Assembly: GCA_015259235.1 (NCBI GenBank) | Contig: JABZGM010000005.1 | Coordinates: 1 to 23,339, forward strand | Direction: 5' to 3' | Length of the DNA: 23,339 nucleotides | Source of the DNA: Alloprevotella sp. | Lineage (GTDB): Bacteria; Bacteroidota; Bacteroidia; Bacteroidales; Bacteroidaceae | Shown here: piece after piece, positions 1 to 7,269 of the stretch | How the letters are laid out: each line of letters starts with the position of its first letter | Position numbering within the stretch: position 1 is the first letter of the stretch | Made by a program: the position numbers and the translations under genes | The notes under the pieces: model-generated | What the model saw: only the letters and a program-made list of their open reading frames with translations | Told to the model about the DNA's origin: nothing | The model's database searches: none

Positions 1-545
1 GCTTTCACGGCATCCACTTCGGAGAGCATGGGAAGCACAGCATTCATTTTCACATTTTCGGACGCCTTAAGTTCGATTTCTGTGCGAATGTAGTGGCTAC
101 CATCTCTGAGGATAGCGCGCCATGTCACTGTGAGTTTGTCTTTGGTGAAGGTTGCTTCGATGGCTTTTCCTGCAAGTTTTTCTGCACCACGTGTGGCTTT
201 ATCGTTGGCTGTGTAGTTGATTTCTTTTACACCACCTACGAGTGTCATTTCAGACGACTTGATCACTTGACTACCGTTGCCGAGACGTAGTTCAAAGAGT
301 TCTGTGCCTGCTTTAAGGTCCATTTCTGGGCATCCTCCGAAGCGAAGTTGCTGACCTTGCAGTGTGAAAGTGGCTGTGAGGAGCTGATTTTTCAGCACAT
401 AGTTGCTTCCACTATGTTCTAGCAGCGCTGTGCCTGCTTGTTGCGTTTGTGGGAAAACCACACTTTGCGCCTTGGCAGCAGGCATTTGCAGGGCAAGTGT
501 GAGTAGGGCAGCGGTGAGCGCCATCGTTGTAGATTTTCTATTCAT
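1..545 (-). CDS. Secreted protein, N-terminal part; possible GH36-like (alpha-galactosidase type) hydrolase
   Basis: The minus-strand frame is open from an ATG at 545-543 to the window edge (181 complete codons, no stop), so only the N-terminus is visible. It begins with a clear Sec signal peptide: MNRKSTT, then a hydrophobic run, then AKA-Q with predicted cleavage after residue 26. The mature part is beta-rich, with phrases such as NQLLTATF (52-59), LRFGGCPEMD (67-76) and WRAILRDGSHYIRTEIEL (142-159). From memory, this pattern resembles large secreted Bacteroidales proteins often annotated 'enterotoxin' or alpha-galactosidase-like, which have a beta-sandwich before a TIM barrel. The catalytic part would lie outside the window, so the function is tentative. 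A Bacteroidetes-type promoter lies about 90 nt upstream. The start is supported by the signal peptide; a second ATG at codon 8 is possible but would remove the basic n-region. Confidence 0.82.
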   Translation of the reverse strand, partial: MNRKSTTMALTAALLTLALQMPAAKAQSVVFPQTQQAGTALLEHSGSNYVLKNQLLTATFTLQGQQLRFGGCPEMDLKAGTELFELRLGNGSQVIKSSEMTLVGGVKEINYTANDKATRGAEKLAGKAIEATFTKDKLTVTWRAILRDGSHYIRTEIELKASENVKMNAVLPMLSEVDAVK

Positions 546-632
546 GGACAAATAGATTGCTTTTATGGTATAATGTTGTTTCTTTTGTGGTAGATTTGAA
601 TAAGAAGTTCAGGGCTATCTAGAACTTAGGGG

Positions 633-663
633 CAAATATACATATTTTTTTCGTTTTTCCAGA
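633..663 (-). promoter_or_regulatory. Bacteroidetes-type promoter of the secreted-protein gene
   Basis: Read on the minus strand, TATATTTG (640-633) matches the TAnnTTTG -7 box exactly. TCTG (663-660), a weak match to TTTG, lies 19 nt upstream. Transcription would start near 626, giving a leader of about 80 nt before the ATG at 545. The call rests on sequence match only. Confidence 0.5.
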
Positions 664-835
664 CATTTGCTGACTTTTATGTGGATAAGAGGTAGATTTC
701 TTGCAAAATTATTCTATTGTCGCAGCTAAAAAGCCAAGACGAAATCAGAAAAAGTCAAGCTAGAAGAAATAATTGCAGGTTATAGTGGTGCTAGGTCATG
801 AGAAAGGGTTTTGAAAAAGCTCCTATGTCTATGAG

Positions 836-915
836 AAAACGTGGGAGATTTTTGAAAAAACGTGGGAGATTTTCGGAAAAACGTGGGAGAAAATTTTAGA
901 AATCTCCGACGTTTT
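836..915. repeat. Three direct repeats of period 21 plus one inverted copy
   Basis: The 13-mer AAAACGTGGGAGA occurs at 836-848, 857-869 and 878-890, exactly 21 bp apart, and each copy is followed by A/T-rich sequence. At 900-915 AAATCTCCGACGTTTT is the inverted form with one base changed (GTG to GTC when read in the direct sense). The third direct copy and the inverted copy can pair over 12 of 13 positions with one G-G mismatch. No spacer-like unique sequence separates the units, so this is not a CRISPR array. A 12-nt stretch (AGAAATCTCCGA, 898-909) recurs exactly at 12805-12816 in another intergenic region. Confidence 0.75.
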
Positions 916-971
916 ATTTCTGGCAAGGGAGAAGTGGAGAGGTGGAGACGAGTCTAGGAAAAGGAAAATAG

Positions 972-1012
972 CAACGTCCGTGTCATGGTATGATAACTTG
1001 ACACGGACGTTG
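972..1012 (-). terminator. Hairpin, probable terminator of the MATE gene
   Basis: A perfect 14-bp inverted repeat pairs CAACGTCCGTGTCA (972-985) with its complement at 999-1012 across a 13-nt loop. It lies about 80 nt after the MATE stop codon. On the minus strand the hairpin is followed by a pyrimidine-rich CTATTTTCCTTTT tract, as expected for a Rho-independent terminator. The stem is longer and the loop larger than in most terminators. Confidence 0.6.
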
Positions 1013-1092
1013 TGTATATATAGGAGGAGAAAACGATAAAATCTTTCGGAGCAGCGCGATAAGCAATGATACTCTCACACGAGTCGTGAAGA

Positions 1093-2517
1093 CTATATTT
1101 TCTTGTTGAGCCAAGTGCCACGACGCATATAAAGGAAAGATCCCAGAAGCAAGATGAGCGAATAGAAAAGCTCGGCACACCAAGCCACGGTGAGGCTGCA
1201 ACGCAAATAGAACACGACATAACTGATGAAACCTACATAGAAGAATAGGGCAATGAGTTCGATGACGAGGGCAGAACGTGTGTTACCCGAACCTGAGATG
1301 CAACTGAAGAGAATGAAGCCAGGAACGAGCAAAGTAGAACTCACACTCAACACGCGCAAGGGCTCGATGCAAGCCGCTATGGTAGGAGCTTCGTTGGTGA
1401 AGATACCCACGATGGGCACTGGGAATATCCACAGGAGCATCCACAAGGGCACGATGGACACTACTGCCATGAGGGTGGCGCGTTTGATCATGGGCACTAC
1501 GGCTTCACGATGGTCAGCTCCGAGAAGGTTGGAGGTGAGGGTGGAGGCAGTGGAGGCAAACGCCACAAGGGTGACGAACATGAAGTTGGAGATGGCTCGC
1601 ATCACGTTGGTGGCTGCCAGTTCGCGTGAGCCCAAATGCTCCACGGCGATGAAGAAGACGAACCATGTGGTGAGCGAAAGGAAGTTTTGCACCATCGTCC
1701 AAATGGAGATATTGAGCATCTTGCCCAGTAGACGCCACTTAAACTTGGGCAAGCGGTGGAGGGCAAATTTGTGATAATCCACTTTCCACCACGTATATCC
1801 GATGAAAAAGAGCATCGAAAATCCACTTGCCATCGAAGAGGCGATGGCTGCTCCTGCGATGCCGAGTTTGGGAAATCCGAAGTGACCAAAAATGAGCAAG
1901 TAGTCGAACACCACATTGCTCAGCACCATCACGATAGAGTTGAACTTGAGGGTGCCCGTCTGCGTAGTGGCGACGAAGAACGCGCGAAACAGACAAGCCA
2001 CCATGCTAAAGTAGATGCCCCACATGCGCCACCCCAGATAGGTCCAAGCGGCTTCGTAAACTTGAGGATTACTGATGACGCGAGACAGTAGATAGGGACC
2101 CGAGAGTTGGATGATGATCAGAATTACTGTGGAAGTGACGCTGAGGAACGCTAGACTGTGATAGAACACCACACCAATGTCTTGGTAGTTCTGCTCGCCA
2201 TTGCGACGACCCATCAAGATTTGTGCGCCAGAGCAGAAGCCCAAGATAAGCATAAACACCACGATGAAGAAGATACCGCCCAAGGCAGAGGCACCTAATT
2301 CGATTTCCCCCACGCGCCCCAGAAAGGCGGTGTCGGTCATGCCGACTAATTGCTCCACCAGCGCACTGATGAGTACGGGAAAAGCAATCTTCCAAATGTC
2401 GCGATAGGAGTAGTTGGAAAGGAGGGTAGTGGTATCGGTAGAAGAGGAGTTCAAAGACATAAAGGAGTGTCGGGGTAAGGATGGAGAAGAATGCGTCCCT
2501 CTCTTCGTGGGGTTCAT
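1093..2517 (-). CDS. MATE family efflux transporter
   Basis: A polytopic inner-membrane protein of 474 residues, the usual MATE length (about 450-480, 12 membrane segments). The N-terminal half carries the family signature around residues 40-90: IWKIAFPVLISALVEQLVGM, then TDTAFLGRVGEIELGA and a glycine- and phenylalanine-rich segment. MATE proteins export cationic compounds in exchange for Na+ or H+; the substrate cannot be read from the sequence. The ATG at 2517 gives a polar 19-residue lead-in; the internal ATG at 2460 (MSLNSSS) would start closer to where relatives begin and is a real alternative. No Shine-Dalgarno motif separates the two choices. The gene is monocistronic by context: a promoter lies upstream, a hairpin follows it, and the next gene upstream is divergent. 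Confidence 0.93.
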   Translation of the reverse strand: MNPTKRGTHSSPSLPRHSFMSLNSSSTDTTTLLSNYSYRDIWKIAFPVLISALVEQLVGMTDTAFLGRVGEIELGASALGGIFFIVVFMLILGFCSGAQILMGRRNGEQNYQDIGVVFYHSLAFLSVTSTVILIIIQLSGPYLLSRVISNPQVYEAAWTYLGWRMWGIYFSMVACLFRAFFVATTQTGTLKFNSIVMVLSNVVFDYLLIFGHFGFPKLGIAGAAIASSMASGFSMLFFIGYTWWKVDYHKFALHRLPKFKWRLLGKMLNISIWTMVQNFLSLTTWFVFFIAVEHLGSRELAATNVMRAISNFMFVTLVAFASTASTLTSNLLGADHREAVVPMIKRATLMAVVSIVPLWMLLWIFPVPIVGIFTNEAPTIAACIEPLRVLSVSSTLLVPGFILFSCISGSGNTRSALVIELIALFFYVGFISYVVFYLRCSLTVAWCAELFYSLILLLGSFLYMRRGTWLNKKI

Positions 2518-2573
2518 CTCTAGTTCTGGGACAATCTTAGCGGCATAGTGCCTGTTTACGAGAAGAGAGCCTG

Positions 2574-2581
2574 CAAAGGTA
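2574..2581 (-). promoter_or_regulatory. -7 box of the MATE gene promoter
   Basis: On the minus strand TACCTTTG (2581-2574) fits TAnnTTTG exactly and lies 57 nt upstream of the ATG at 2517. I see no well-spaced TTTG -33 box: the nearest TTTG is only 12 nt upstream. The call therefore rests on the -7 box alone. Confidence 0.4.
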
Positions 2582-2625
2582 CATATTTCAAGTCAAATAG
2601 GCTTGATTTCTAAAGGGAAAATGCG

Positions 2626-2633
2626 TAACTTCG
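2626..2633 (+). promoter_or_regulatory. Possible -7 box for the MBL-fold hydrolase gene
   Basis: TAACTTCG at 2626-2633 differs from TAnnTTTG at one position and lies 24 nt upstream of the ATG at 2658. It sits in the short divergent region shared with the MATE gene. No good -33 box is visible at 19-21 nt. Confidence 0.3.
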
Positions 2634-2657
2634 CGTTCAAAATCAGCATAAAGAAGT

Positions 2658-3539
2658 ATGAAACTTCATTTCTTAGGCACGGGCACTTCTATCGGTGTCC
2701 CACAAATGGGCTGCTCATGCGAAGTTTGTCGGTCGGAAGATCCGCGAGACAAACGCCTGCGCTGCTCCGCATTGGTCGAAACAGATGACCATCGACTCAT
2801 TCTCATTGATTGTGGTCCGGACTTTCGTACACAGATGCTCCGATTTATTGCAGAGCATCCCTACACCGCCGACACGTCAGTGCCTTATTCAGTGCGCAAG
2901 ATGAGCGAAATGAGCGACGAACAAGCGCGCAAGATGGGACTACACGAGGCCCCTCGCTTTGACTATGCCATGCCCTGCATAGAAGCGGTGCTGCTCACAC
3001 ACGAACATTTCGATCATGTGGCAGGATTGGACGACCTCCGTCCCTTTAGCTACTTCCATTCCATTGATGTTTGGGCAGAACCCAACGTGGCAACTGCCAT
3101 CACCAACCACATGGGCTATGTGTTTGGCGCGAAGCATTATCCCGGTGCGCCCAAACTCACCATGAATCATTTGGACGTGGAGCAGTCCATCACCATTGGC
3201 GAGAATGAAATAGTGCCTATTCGGGTGTATCATGGCAAGTTGCCCATCCTCGGATTTCGCATGGGGTCGCTGGCTTATCTCACCGATATGTCGAAGCTAG
3301 GGGAAGAGCAGATGGAGAAGCTCGCAGGGGTGAAAACCCTTGTGGTGAGTGCACTCCGCCGCGAGGTGCATGCCACGCACCAGACCATTGATGAGGCGAT
3401 CGAATTTAGTAGGGCAGTGGGTGCCGAACGCACCTATTTCATCCACATGTGCCACACGGCAGGCAAACAAGCCGAGATGGACGAACAACTGCCCGAAGGG
3501 GTGCGCTTCGCCTATGACGGACTGACCATCGAGTGCTAA
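2658..3539 (+). CDS. MBL-fold metallo-hydrolase, PhnP-like (phosphoribosyl cyclic phosphodiesterase type)
   Basis: A cytosolic protein of 293 residues with the metallo-beta-lactamase fold. It opens with MKLHFLGTGTSIGVPQMGC, where PhnP-like proteins begin. Cysteines 19, 21 and 24 (in GCSCEVC) match the cluster that forms an extra structural zinc site in PhnP relatives. The dinuclear metal motif HEHFDH is at 115-120, followed by GLDDLRPF. Further metal-ligand candidates are the aspartate of YLTDMSKL and the histidine of FIHMCHTAGK near the C-terminus. PhnP hydrolyses cyclic ribose phosphodiesters in phosphonate breakdown, but no phn genes are near, so the substrate is open. The family is common as a single gene in Bacteroidales. 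It ends 81 nt before trpS, which has its own promoter. Confidence 0.9.
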   Translation: MKLHFLGTGTSIGVPQMGCSCEVCRSEDPRDKRLRCSALVETDDHRLILIDCGPDFRTQMLRFIAEHPYTADTSVPYSVRKMSEMSDEQARKMGLHEAPRFDYAMPCIEAVLLTHEHFDHVAGLDDLRPFSYFHSIDVWAEPNVATAITNHMGYVFGAKHYPGAPKLTMNHLDVEQSITIGENEIVPIRVYHGKLPILGFRMGSLAYLTDMSKLGEEQMEKLAGVKTLVVSALRREVHATHQTIDEAIEFSRAVGAERTYFIHMCHTAGKQAEMDEQLPEGVRFAYDGLTIEC

Positions 3540-3564
3540 AGCAGGGGCAATTCCGTCCTGCTAG

Positions 3565-3595
3565 TTGGTCAATCCGCTCAAAAATTGTAATTTTG
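3565..3595 (+). promoter_or_regulatory. Bacteroidetes-type promoter of trpS
   Basis: TAATTTTG at 3588-3595 is an exact TAnnTTTG -7 box. TTGG at 3565-3568 lies 19 nt upstream as a near match to the -33 TTTG. The predicted leader before the ATG at 3621 is about 20 nt. A 6-bp hairpin (AGCAGG 3540-3545 with CCTGCT 3557-3562) sits just upstream, directly after the previous stop codon. Confidence 0.6.
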
Positions 3596-3620
3596 CAGCC
3601 AAAGAAAAGAAAATAACCCT

Positions 3621-4718
3621 ATGGCAACTCCCAAAATCATGCTTACCGGCGACCGTCCCACTGGTCGTCTTCACATCGGACACTACGTGGGTTCGCTCCG
3701 TCGCCGCGTAGAACTCCAAAACCAAGGCGACTTCGACAAGATGTTTGTCTTCATCGCCGATGCACAAGCCTTGACCGACAACACGGACAATCCTGAGAAG
3801 GTGCGTCAAAATGTGGTGGAAGTCGCGCTTGACTACCTTGCTTGCGGTCTCGACCCCGAGAAGGTGACCATTTTTATCCAAAGCCAAATCCCCGAACTTT
3901 GTGAGTTGGCTTTCTACTTCCAAAATTTGGTGACGGTGAGCCGCTTGCAGCGCAACCCAACGGTGAAGACCGAAATCGGTATGCGAGGATTTGAAGGAAG
4001 TATCCCCGTGGGATTCTTCACTTATCCCATCTCTCAAGCTGCCGACATCGCTGCTTTCCGTGCCAACGTGGTGCCTGTGGGGGAAGACCAACGCCCCATG
4101 ATCGAACAAGCCACAGAAATCGTGCGCCGCTTCAATCATATCTATGGCGACACTCTCGTAGAGCCCAATATCATGCTCCCTGACAATCAGGCTTGCATGC
4201 GCCTTCCTGGTATTGATGGAAAGGCGAAAATGTCTAAGTCTTTGGGCAACTGTATCTACCTCTCTGAGACTGCTGACGAAATGGCGAAGAAGGTGAAGGT
4301 GATGTACACCGATCCCACTCACCTCTCTGTCAATGATCCTGGACATGTGGAGGGAAACACCGTTTTCACTTATCTCGATGCGTTCTGCCGCGATGAGCAT
4401 TTCGGTCTTTACTTTCCCGACTATGCAAATCTCGATGAGATGAAGGCGCACTACATGCGTGGCGGTCTTGGAGACGTGAAGTGCAAGAAATTTCTTGAGA
4501 AAGTGCTCAACGAAACCCTTGAACCTATCCGCGCCCGTCGCCTAGAGTTCCAGAAGGATATCCCTGCTATCTATGATATGCTCCGTCGTGGTTGCGAAGA
4601 GGCTCGTGCCGTAGCTGCTGACACCTTGGCAGATGTGCGTCGTGCTATGAAAATCAACTACTTCGACGACGAAGCGTTGATTGCAGAACAAGCACAGCGT
4701 TTTGCGCAAGAGCAATAA
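3621..4718 (+). CDS. trpS: Tryptophanyl-tRNA synthetase
   Basis: A class Ic aminoacyl-tRNA synthetase that charges tRNA-Trp with tryptophan using ATP, in the cytosol. The HIGH signature is intact at residues 18-21 (within TGRLHIGHYVGSL) and the KMSKS loop at 203-207 (KAKMSKSLGN). Other typical blocks are GFFTYPISQAADI (131-143) and VPVGEDQRP (151-159), which contribute to the tryptophan pocket. At 365 residues it is slightly longer than the compact bacterial enzyme (about 330), with the extra length in the C-terminal helical domain. The start is fixed by the N-terminal strand IMLTGDRPTG and by the promoter just upstream. It is probably transcribed alone, because a hairpin and the rpmH promoter follow. 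Confidence 0.97.
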   Translation: MATPKIMLTGDRPTGRLHIGHYVGSLRRRVELQNQGDFDKMFVFIADAQALTDNTDNPEKVRQNVVEVALDYLACGLDPEKVTIFIQSQIPELCELAFYFQNLVTVSRLQRNPTVKTEIGMRGFEGSIPVGFFTYPISQAADIAAFRANVVPVGEDQRPMIEQATEIVRRFNHIYGDTLVEPNIMLPDNQACMRLPGIDGKAKMSKSLGNCIYLSETADEMAKKVKVMYTDPTHLSVNDPGHVEGNTVFTYLDAFCRDEHFGLYFPDYANLDEMKAHYMRGGLGDVKCKKFLEKVLNETLEPIRARRLEFQKDIPAIYDMLRRGCEEARAVAADTLADVRRAMKINYFDDEALIAEQAQRFAQEQ

Positions 4719-4790
4719 TCTAGCATCAGCCTCTGCAAGGTTTTAGACAAAAATCCGCTTTTTACTGCGGAGAAAAGGGTGAAAATCGGC

Positions 4791-4813
4791 TCTGCGTGTG
4801 AAAAATGCGCAGA
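4791..4813 (+). terminator. Possible terminator after trpS
   Basis: TCTGCG (4791-4796) pairs with CGCAGA (4808-4813) across an 11-nt A-rich loop and is followed by TTTCTTGG. The stem is short and the U-tract is interrupted. The tract also overlaps the -33 region of the rpmH promoter. A weaker hairpin (TCCGC/GCGGA, about 4754-4771) lies just before it. Confidence 0.35.
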
Positions 4814-4816
4814 TTT

Positions 4817-4848
4817 CTTGGTCGTGCCAAGAAAATGTGCTAACTTTG
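4817..4848 (+). promoter_or_regulatory. Bacteroidetes-type promoter of rpmH
   Basis: TAACTTTG at 4841-4848 is an exact -7 box. CTTG at 4817-4820 lies 20 nt upstream as the -33 element. The predicted leader to the ATG at 4930 is about 75 nt, which is A-rich just before the start codon, as is common for translated genes in this phylum. Confidence 0.65.
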
Positions 4849-4929
4849 CACCTCGAATGGACCCGAGTTATCTTTTGATGGCTCAAGTCCTTGATCAACG
4901 AATAATAATAATATCGATATAAAACAACA

Positions 4930-5088
4930 ATGAAAAGAACGTTCCAACCCCACAATCGCAAGCGAAACAACAAGCATGGTTTCCGTCAGCGTATGGCGAC
5001 TGCTAACGGTCGTCGTGTTTTGGCTTCTCGTCGTGCTAAGGGCCGCAAGAAGCTCACTGTATCTGATGAAGTACACGGTAAGAAGTAA
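4930..5088 (+). CDS. rpmH: Ribosomal protein bL34
   Basis: A 52-residue, highly basic protein of the large ribosomal subunit. It starts MKRTFQPHNRKRNNKHGFRQ and continues with MATANGRRVLASRRAKGRKKL, the hallmark bL34 sequence. Family members are 44-53 residues, so this is full length with a short C-terminal extension (TVSDEVHGKK). It has its own exact-consensus promoter and a following terminator, so it is probably a single-gene transcript. In many bacteria rpmH adjoins dnaA, rnpA and oriC; here trpS and a PASTA protein flank it and no origin features are seen. Confidence 0.97.
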   Translation: MKRTFQPHNRKRNNKHGFRQRMATANGRRVLASRRAKGRKKLTVSDEVHGKK

Positions 5089-5122
5089 TCCTTCTACTTT
5101 GTTTCTACAGAACAACTCCTAC

Positions 5123-5153
5123 AAGAGCAGCTCGCAAGGGTTGCTCTTTTTTT
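5123..5153 (+). terminator. Rho-independent terminator of rpmH
   Basis: AAGAGCA (5123-5129) pairs with TGCTCTT (5142-5148). The inner GCTC/GGGT can extend the stem through two G-U and two C-G pairs around a GCAA tetraloop. A run of seven T (5147-5153) follows. It lies 34 nt after the rpmH stop and is the clearest terminator in the window. Confidence 0.85.
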
Positions 5154-5239
5154 GTGTCCTTTCCCTAGAAGACTGAAAAAACTTACTACTTTCCCTTCCG
5201 TAAAATCAAAAACTTACACTTTCTTTCTAGAGGTGATAT

Positions 5240-5270
5240 TTTGTATATTGGAGATATTGCAGTAACTTTG
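5240..5270 (+). promoter_or_regulatory. Consensus promoter directly abutting the PASTA gene start
   Basis: TTTG (5240-5243) and TAACTTTG (5263-5270) are separated by exactly 19 nt, a full match to the Bacteroidetes -33/-7 consensus. Only seven bases separate the -7 box from the ATG at 5278. The transcript should therefore be leaderless or nearly so. Confidence 0.75.
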
Positions 5271-5277
5271 CAGAGTT

Positions 5278-5913
5278 ATGACCTTCAAAGAATTCTACCA
5301 AAGACTGACAGGACGCTATTTGTGGGGAAATCTCCTCGCAATGGTACTCACCCTTGTGGTGGTAGTCGTGGGCTTGTTTGTCTTTCTCCATTTCTATACG
5401 CATCACGGCGAGACTGTCGCTGTGCCCGATGTGCGCGGACAGCGTGCTGAGGTTGCCATTCGCAAACTGGAGGCTATGGGCATGCGCGCTGAGGTGGTGG
5501 ACACTGGCTACAATCCTCGTGAACTTGCCGATGTGATTCTAGACCAAGACCTATTGCCGGGCTACAAAGTCAAGCTGAATCGACTCATTCATCTCACAGT
5601 CAACGCTGCTTCTCCACGCCCTGTGGCGCTTCCTGATATTGCCGACAACTGTTCGCTGCGCGAAGCTCGTATGCGTCTTGAGATTCTCGGATTTCGCTTG
5701 ACCCCCATCCGTCGCATCCGTGGTGACCGCGACTGGGTCTATGCCGTTGAAGTGCACGGAAAAGAAGTGCGCTCTGGCGAACGCCTCAATGTCAAAATCC
5801 CTCTCACTCTCGTGGTGGGAGATGGCGCAGAAGAAGAGGTCTTCAATGGCAACGATTCTCTCGATCGCATCTATTTCTCTCGCGACACCACAACACTCGT
5901 GGGAGAAGAGTAA
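5278..5913 (+). CDS. Membrane-anchored PASTA domain protein
   Basis: A 211-residue bitopic protein: a short cytoplasmic N-terminus, one membrane helix at about residues 18-38, then two extracytoplasmic PASTA domains. The first (about 45-110) begins VAVPDVRGQRAEVAIRKLEAMGM and the second (about 114-180) begins VALPDIADNCSLREARMRLEILGF. The tail after residue 181 is acidic and probably disordered. PASTA domains bind muropeptides or peptidoglycan precursors in penicillin-binding proteins and Ser/Thr kinases; here neither catalytic domain is present. It heads a cluster with rluD, ddl and an acyltransferase, with 72 nt before the rluD-type gene. The adjacency to ddl supports a cell-wall role, but the exact function is unknown. 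Confidence 0.92.
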   Translation: MTFKEFYQRLTGRYLWGNLLAMVLTLVVVVVGLFVFLHFYTHHGETVAVPDVRGQRAEVAIRKLEAMGMRAEVVDTGYNPRELADVILDQDLLPGYKVKLNRLIHLTVNAASPRPVALPDIADNCSLREARMRLEILGFRLTPIRRIRGDRDWVYAVEVHGKEVRSGERLNVKIPLTLVVGDGAEEEVFNGNDSLDRIYFSRDTTTLVGEE

Positions 5914-5985
5914 ACACTTTTAGCTGATCTCAAAGCTGTCTATCGCAAGACCGCCTTATTTATACACTCCATTTAGCCCAACGAT

Positions 5986-7098
5986 ATGACGCAAGACGTG
6001 AGTTTTGAAGAAGAACTTGATTTTGACGAACTCGAAATGTCAGCTCCTTCCAACGAAGAGGTGGAAATCACTGCCACTTCTGGGGAGGGTGAGCTCTATG
6101 AACACTATCGAGTAGTTGCCGACAAAGGACAACAACTCCTGCGTGTAGATAAGTTTCTCATCAATCTCATGCACGACACCTCGCGCAATCGCATCCAAGC
6201 GGCTGCCGAAGCTGGTTGCATTCATGTCAATGGGCGTGCCGTGAAGAGTAACTACCGCGTTAAGCCTAATGACGTGGTGACTTTGATGCTCAATCGCCCT
6301 AAATTTGACAGTAGCATCAAACCTGAGGACATTCCCCTCAATGTAGTTTACGAAGACGACCAACTTGTGGTCATCAACAAGCCTGCAGGACTCGTGGTGC
6401 ACCCAGGTTGTGGCAATTATAGCGGCACTTTGGTCAATGCCCTCGCATGGCACCTGCGCGACAATCCCGACTATGATCCCAACGATCCCACGGTGGGATT
6501 GGTGCACCGCATCGACAAAGACACCAGTGGGCTACTCGTAGTGGCGAAAACACCAGAGGCGAAGACAAATCTCTGTGCGCAGTTCTTCCACAAGACCACG
6601 CGCCGCAAATATCGCGCTTTGGTATGGGGCAATATCCAAGCCGACGAAGGACGCATCGAAGGAAACATCGGGCGCAATCCGAAAGATCGTATGCAAATGG
6701 CAGTCTTCCCTGTGGATAGTGGCATTGGCAAACCTGCGGTGACGCACTATCGTGTGTTGGAACGCTTTGGTTATGTCACGCTCGTGGAATGTGTGCTCGA
6801 AACAGGGCGAACACACCAAATCCGCGCTCACATGAAGCATCTCGGACATCCCCTCTTTGCTGATGAACGTTACGGTGGACACCAAATCCTATGGGGTACC
6901 AACAGCGGAACGTACAAGAGTTTTATCCACAACTGCATGAGTCTTTGTCCCCGTCAAGTGCTGCATGCCTTGACCCTTGGATTTCAGCACCCTACCACTG
7001 GAGAGGAAATGGATTTCACCTCACCGCTTGCCGACGATATCGTGGCGCTCCTCGACAAATGGCGCACCTATATCGGGGGATTGCAAAAGAATCTCTAA
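5986..7098 (+). CDS. rluD: RluD-type 23S rRNA pseudouridine synthase
   Basis: A cytosolic enzyme of the RluA/RluD family that isomerises uridine to pseudouridine in rRNA. An S4 RNA-binding domain covers about residues 50-105 (LLRVDKFLINLM ... IHVNGRAVKSNYRVKPND). The catalytic domain follows with INKPAGLVVHPG at 130-141, and GLVHRIDKDTSGLLVVAK at 171-188 contains the catalytic aspartate D177. The C-terminal motif ETGRTHQIRAHM is also intact. The first 40 or so residues are acidic and absent from shorter relatives. At 370 residues it is within the usual range for Bacteroidales (about 330-370). The RluD assignment, rather than RluA or RluC, rests on the S4 domain and overall length and was not tested by alignment. 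It is probably cotranscribed with the PASTA gene. Confidence 0.93.
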   Translation: MTQDVSFEEELDFDELEMSAPSNEEVEITATSGEGELYEHYRVVADKGQQLLRVDKFLINLMHDTSRNRIQAAAEAGCIHVNGRAVKSNYRVKPNDVVTLMLNRPKFDSSIKPEDIPLNVVYEDDQLVVINKPAGLVVHPGCGNYSGTLVNALAWHLRDNPDYDPNDPTVGLVHRIDKDTSGLLVVAKTPEAKTNLCAQFFHKTTRRKYRALVWGNIQADEGRIEGNIGRNPKDRMQMAVFPVDSGIGKPAVTHYRVLERFGYVTLVECVLETGRTHQIRAHMKHLGHPLFADERYGGHQILWGTNSGTYKSFIHNCMSLCPRQVLHALTLGFQHPTTGEEMDFTSPLADDIVALLDKWRTYIGGLQKNL

Positions 7099-7133
7099 AC
7101 CGTTTGCGTCTTTTATCGCTGAAGTCTTGCAAT

Positions 7134-7170
7134 CGGTGGATTGAATCTCCCCACTTTGGGGATTGCACCG
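7134..7170 (+). other. Potential RNA hairpin between rluD and ddl
   Basis: CGGTG (7134-7138) pairs with CACCG (7166-7170). Inside it, AATC-T-CCCC pairs with GGGGATT with a small bulge around an ACTTT loop. The following sequence (CTCCTTCTTGG) is pyrimidine-rich but not a clean U-tract. It may be a weak terminator or processing site within the 171-nt gap. There is no other support. Confidence 0.3.
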
Positions 7171-7269
7171 CTCCTTCTTGGCGTTGAATCCTCCATCATC
7201 TTAAAGCAGAAGTCGAAATTTTCGCTTTCTCCTTCCCTTATCTCGCATCGCTAATTCCTATATATATCA

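Larger units (their letters stand above)
546..1092. other. 547-bp intergenic region without a credible gene
   Basis: The region lies between two minus-strand genes. It holds the promoter at 633-663, an A/T-rich stretch (about 640-780), a 21-bp-period repeat cluster with an inverted copy (836-915), and a 14-bp perfect hairpin downstream of the MATE gene (972-1012). Short frames here have no plausible protein features. Confidence 0.6.

Noticed and set aside
836..915. CRISPR array
   Set aside because: Repeat units are 13 bp at a 21-bp period with near-identical A/T-rich separators rather than unique spacers, and there are no cas genes in the window.
3561..4451. 296-codon minus-strand frame opposite trpS
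   Set aside because: It is an antisense shadow of trpS with no recognisable domain and His/Val-rich composition.
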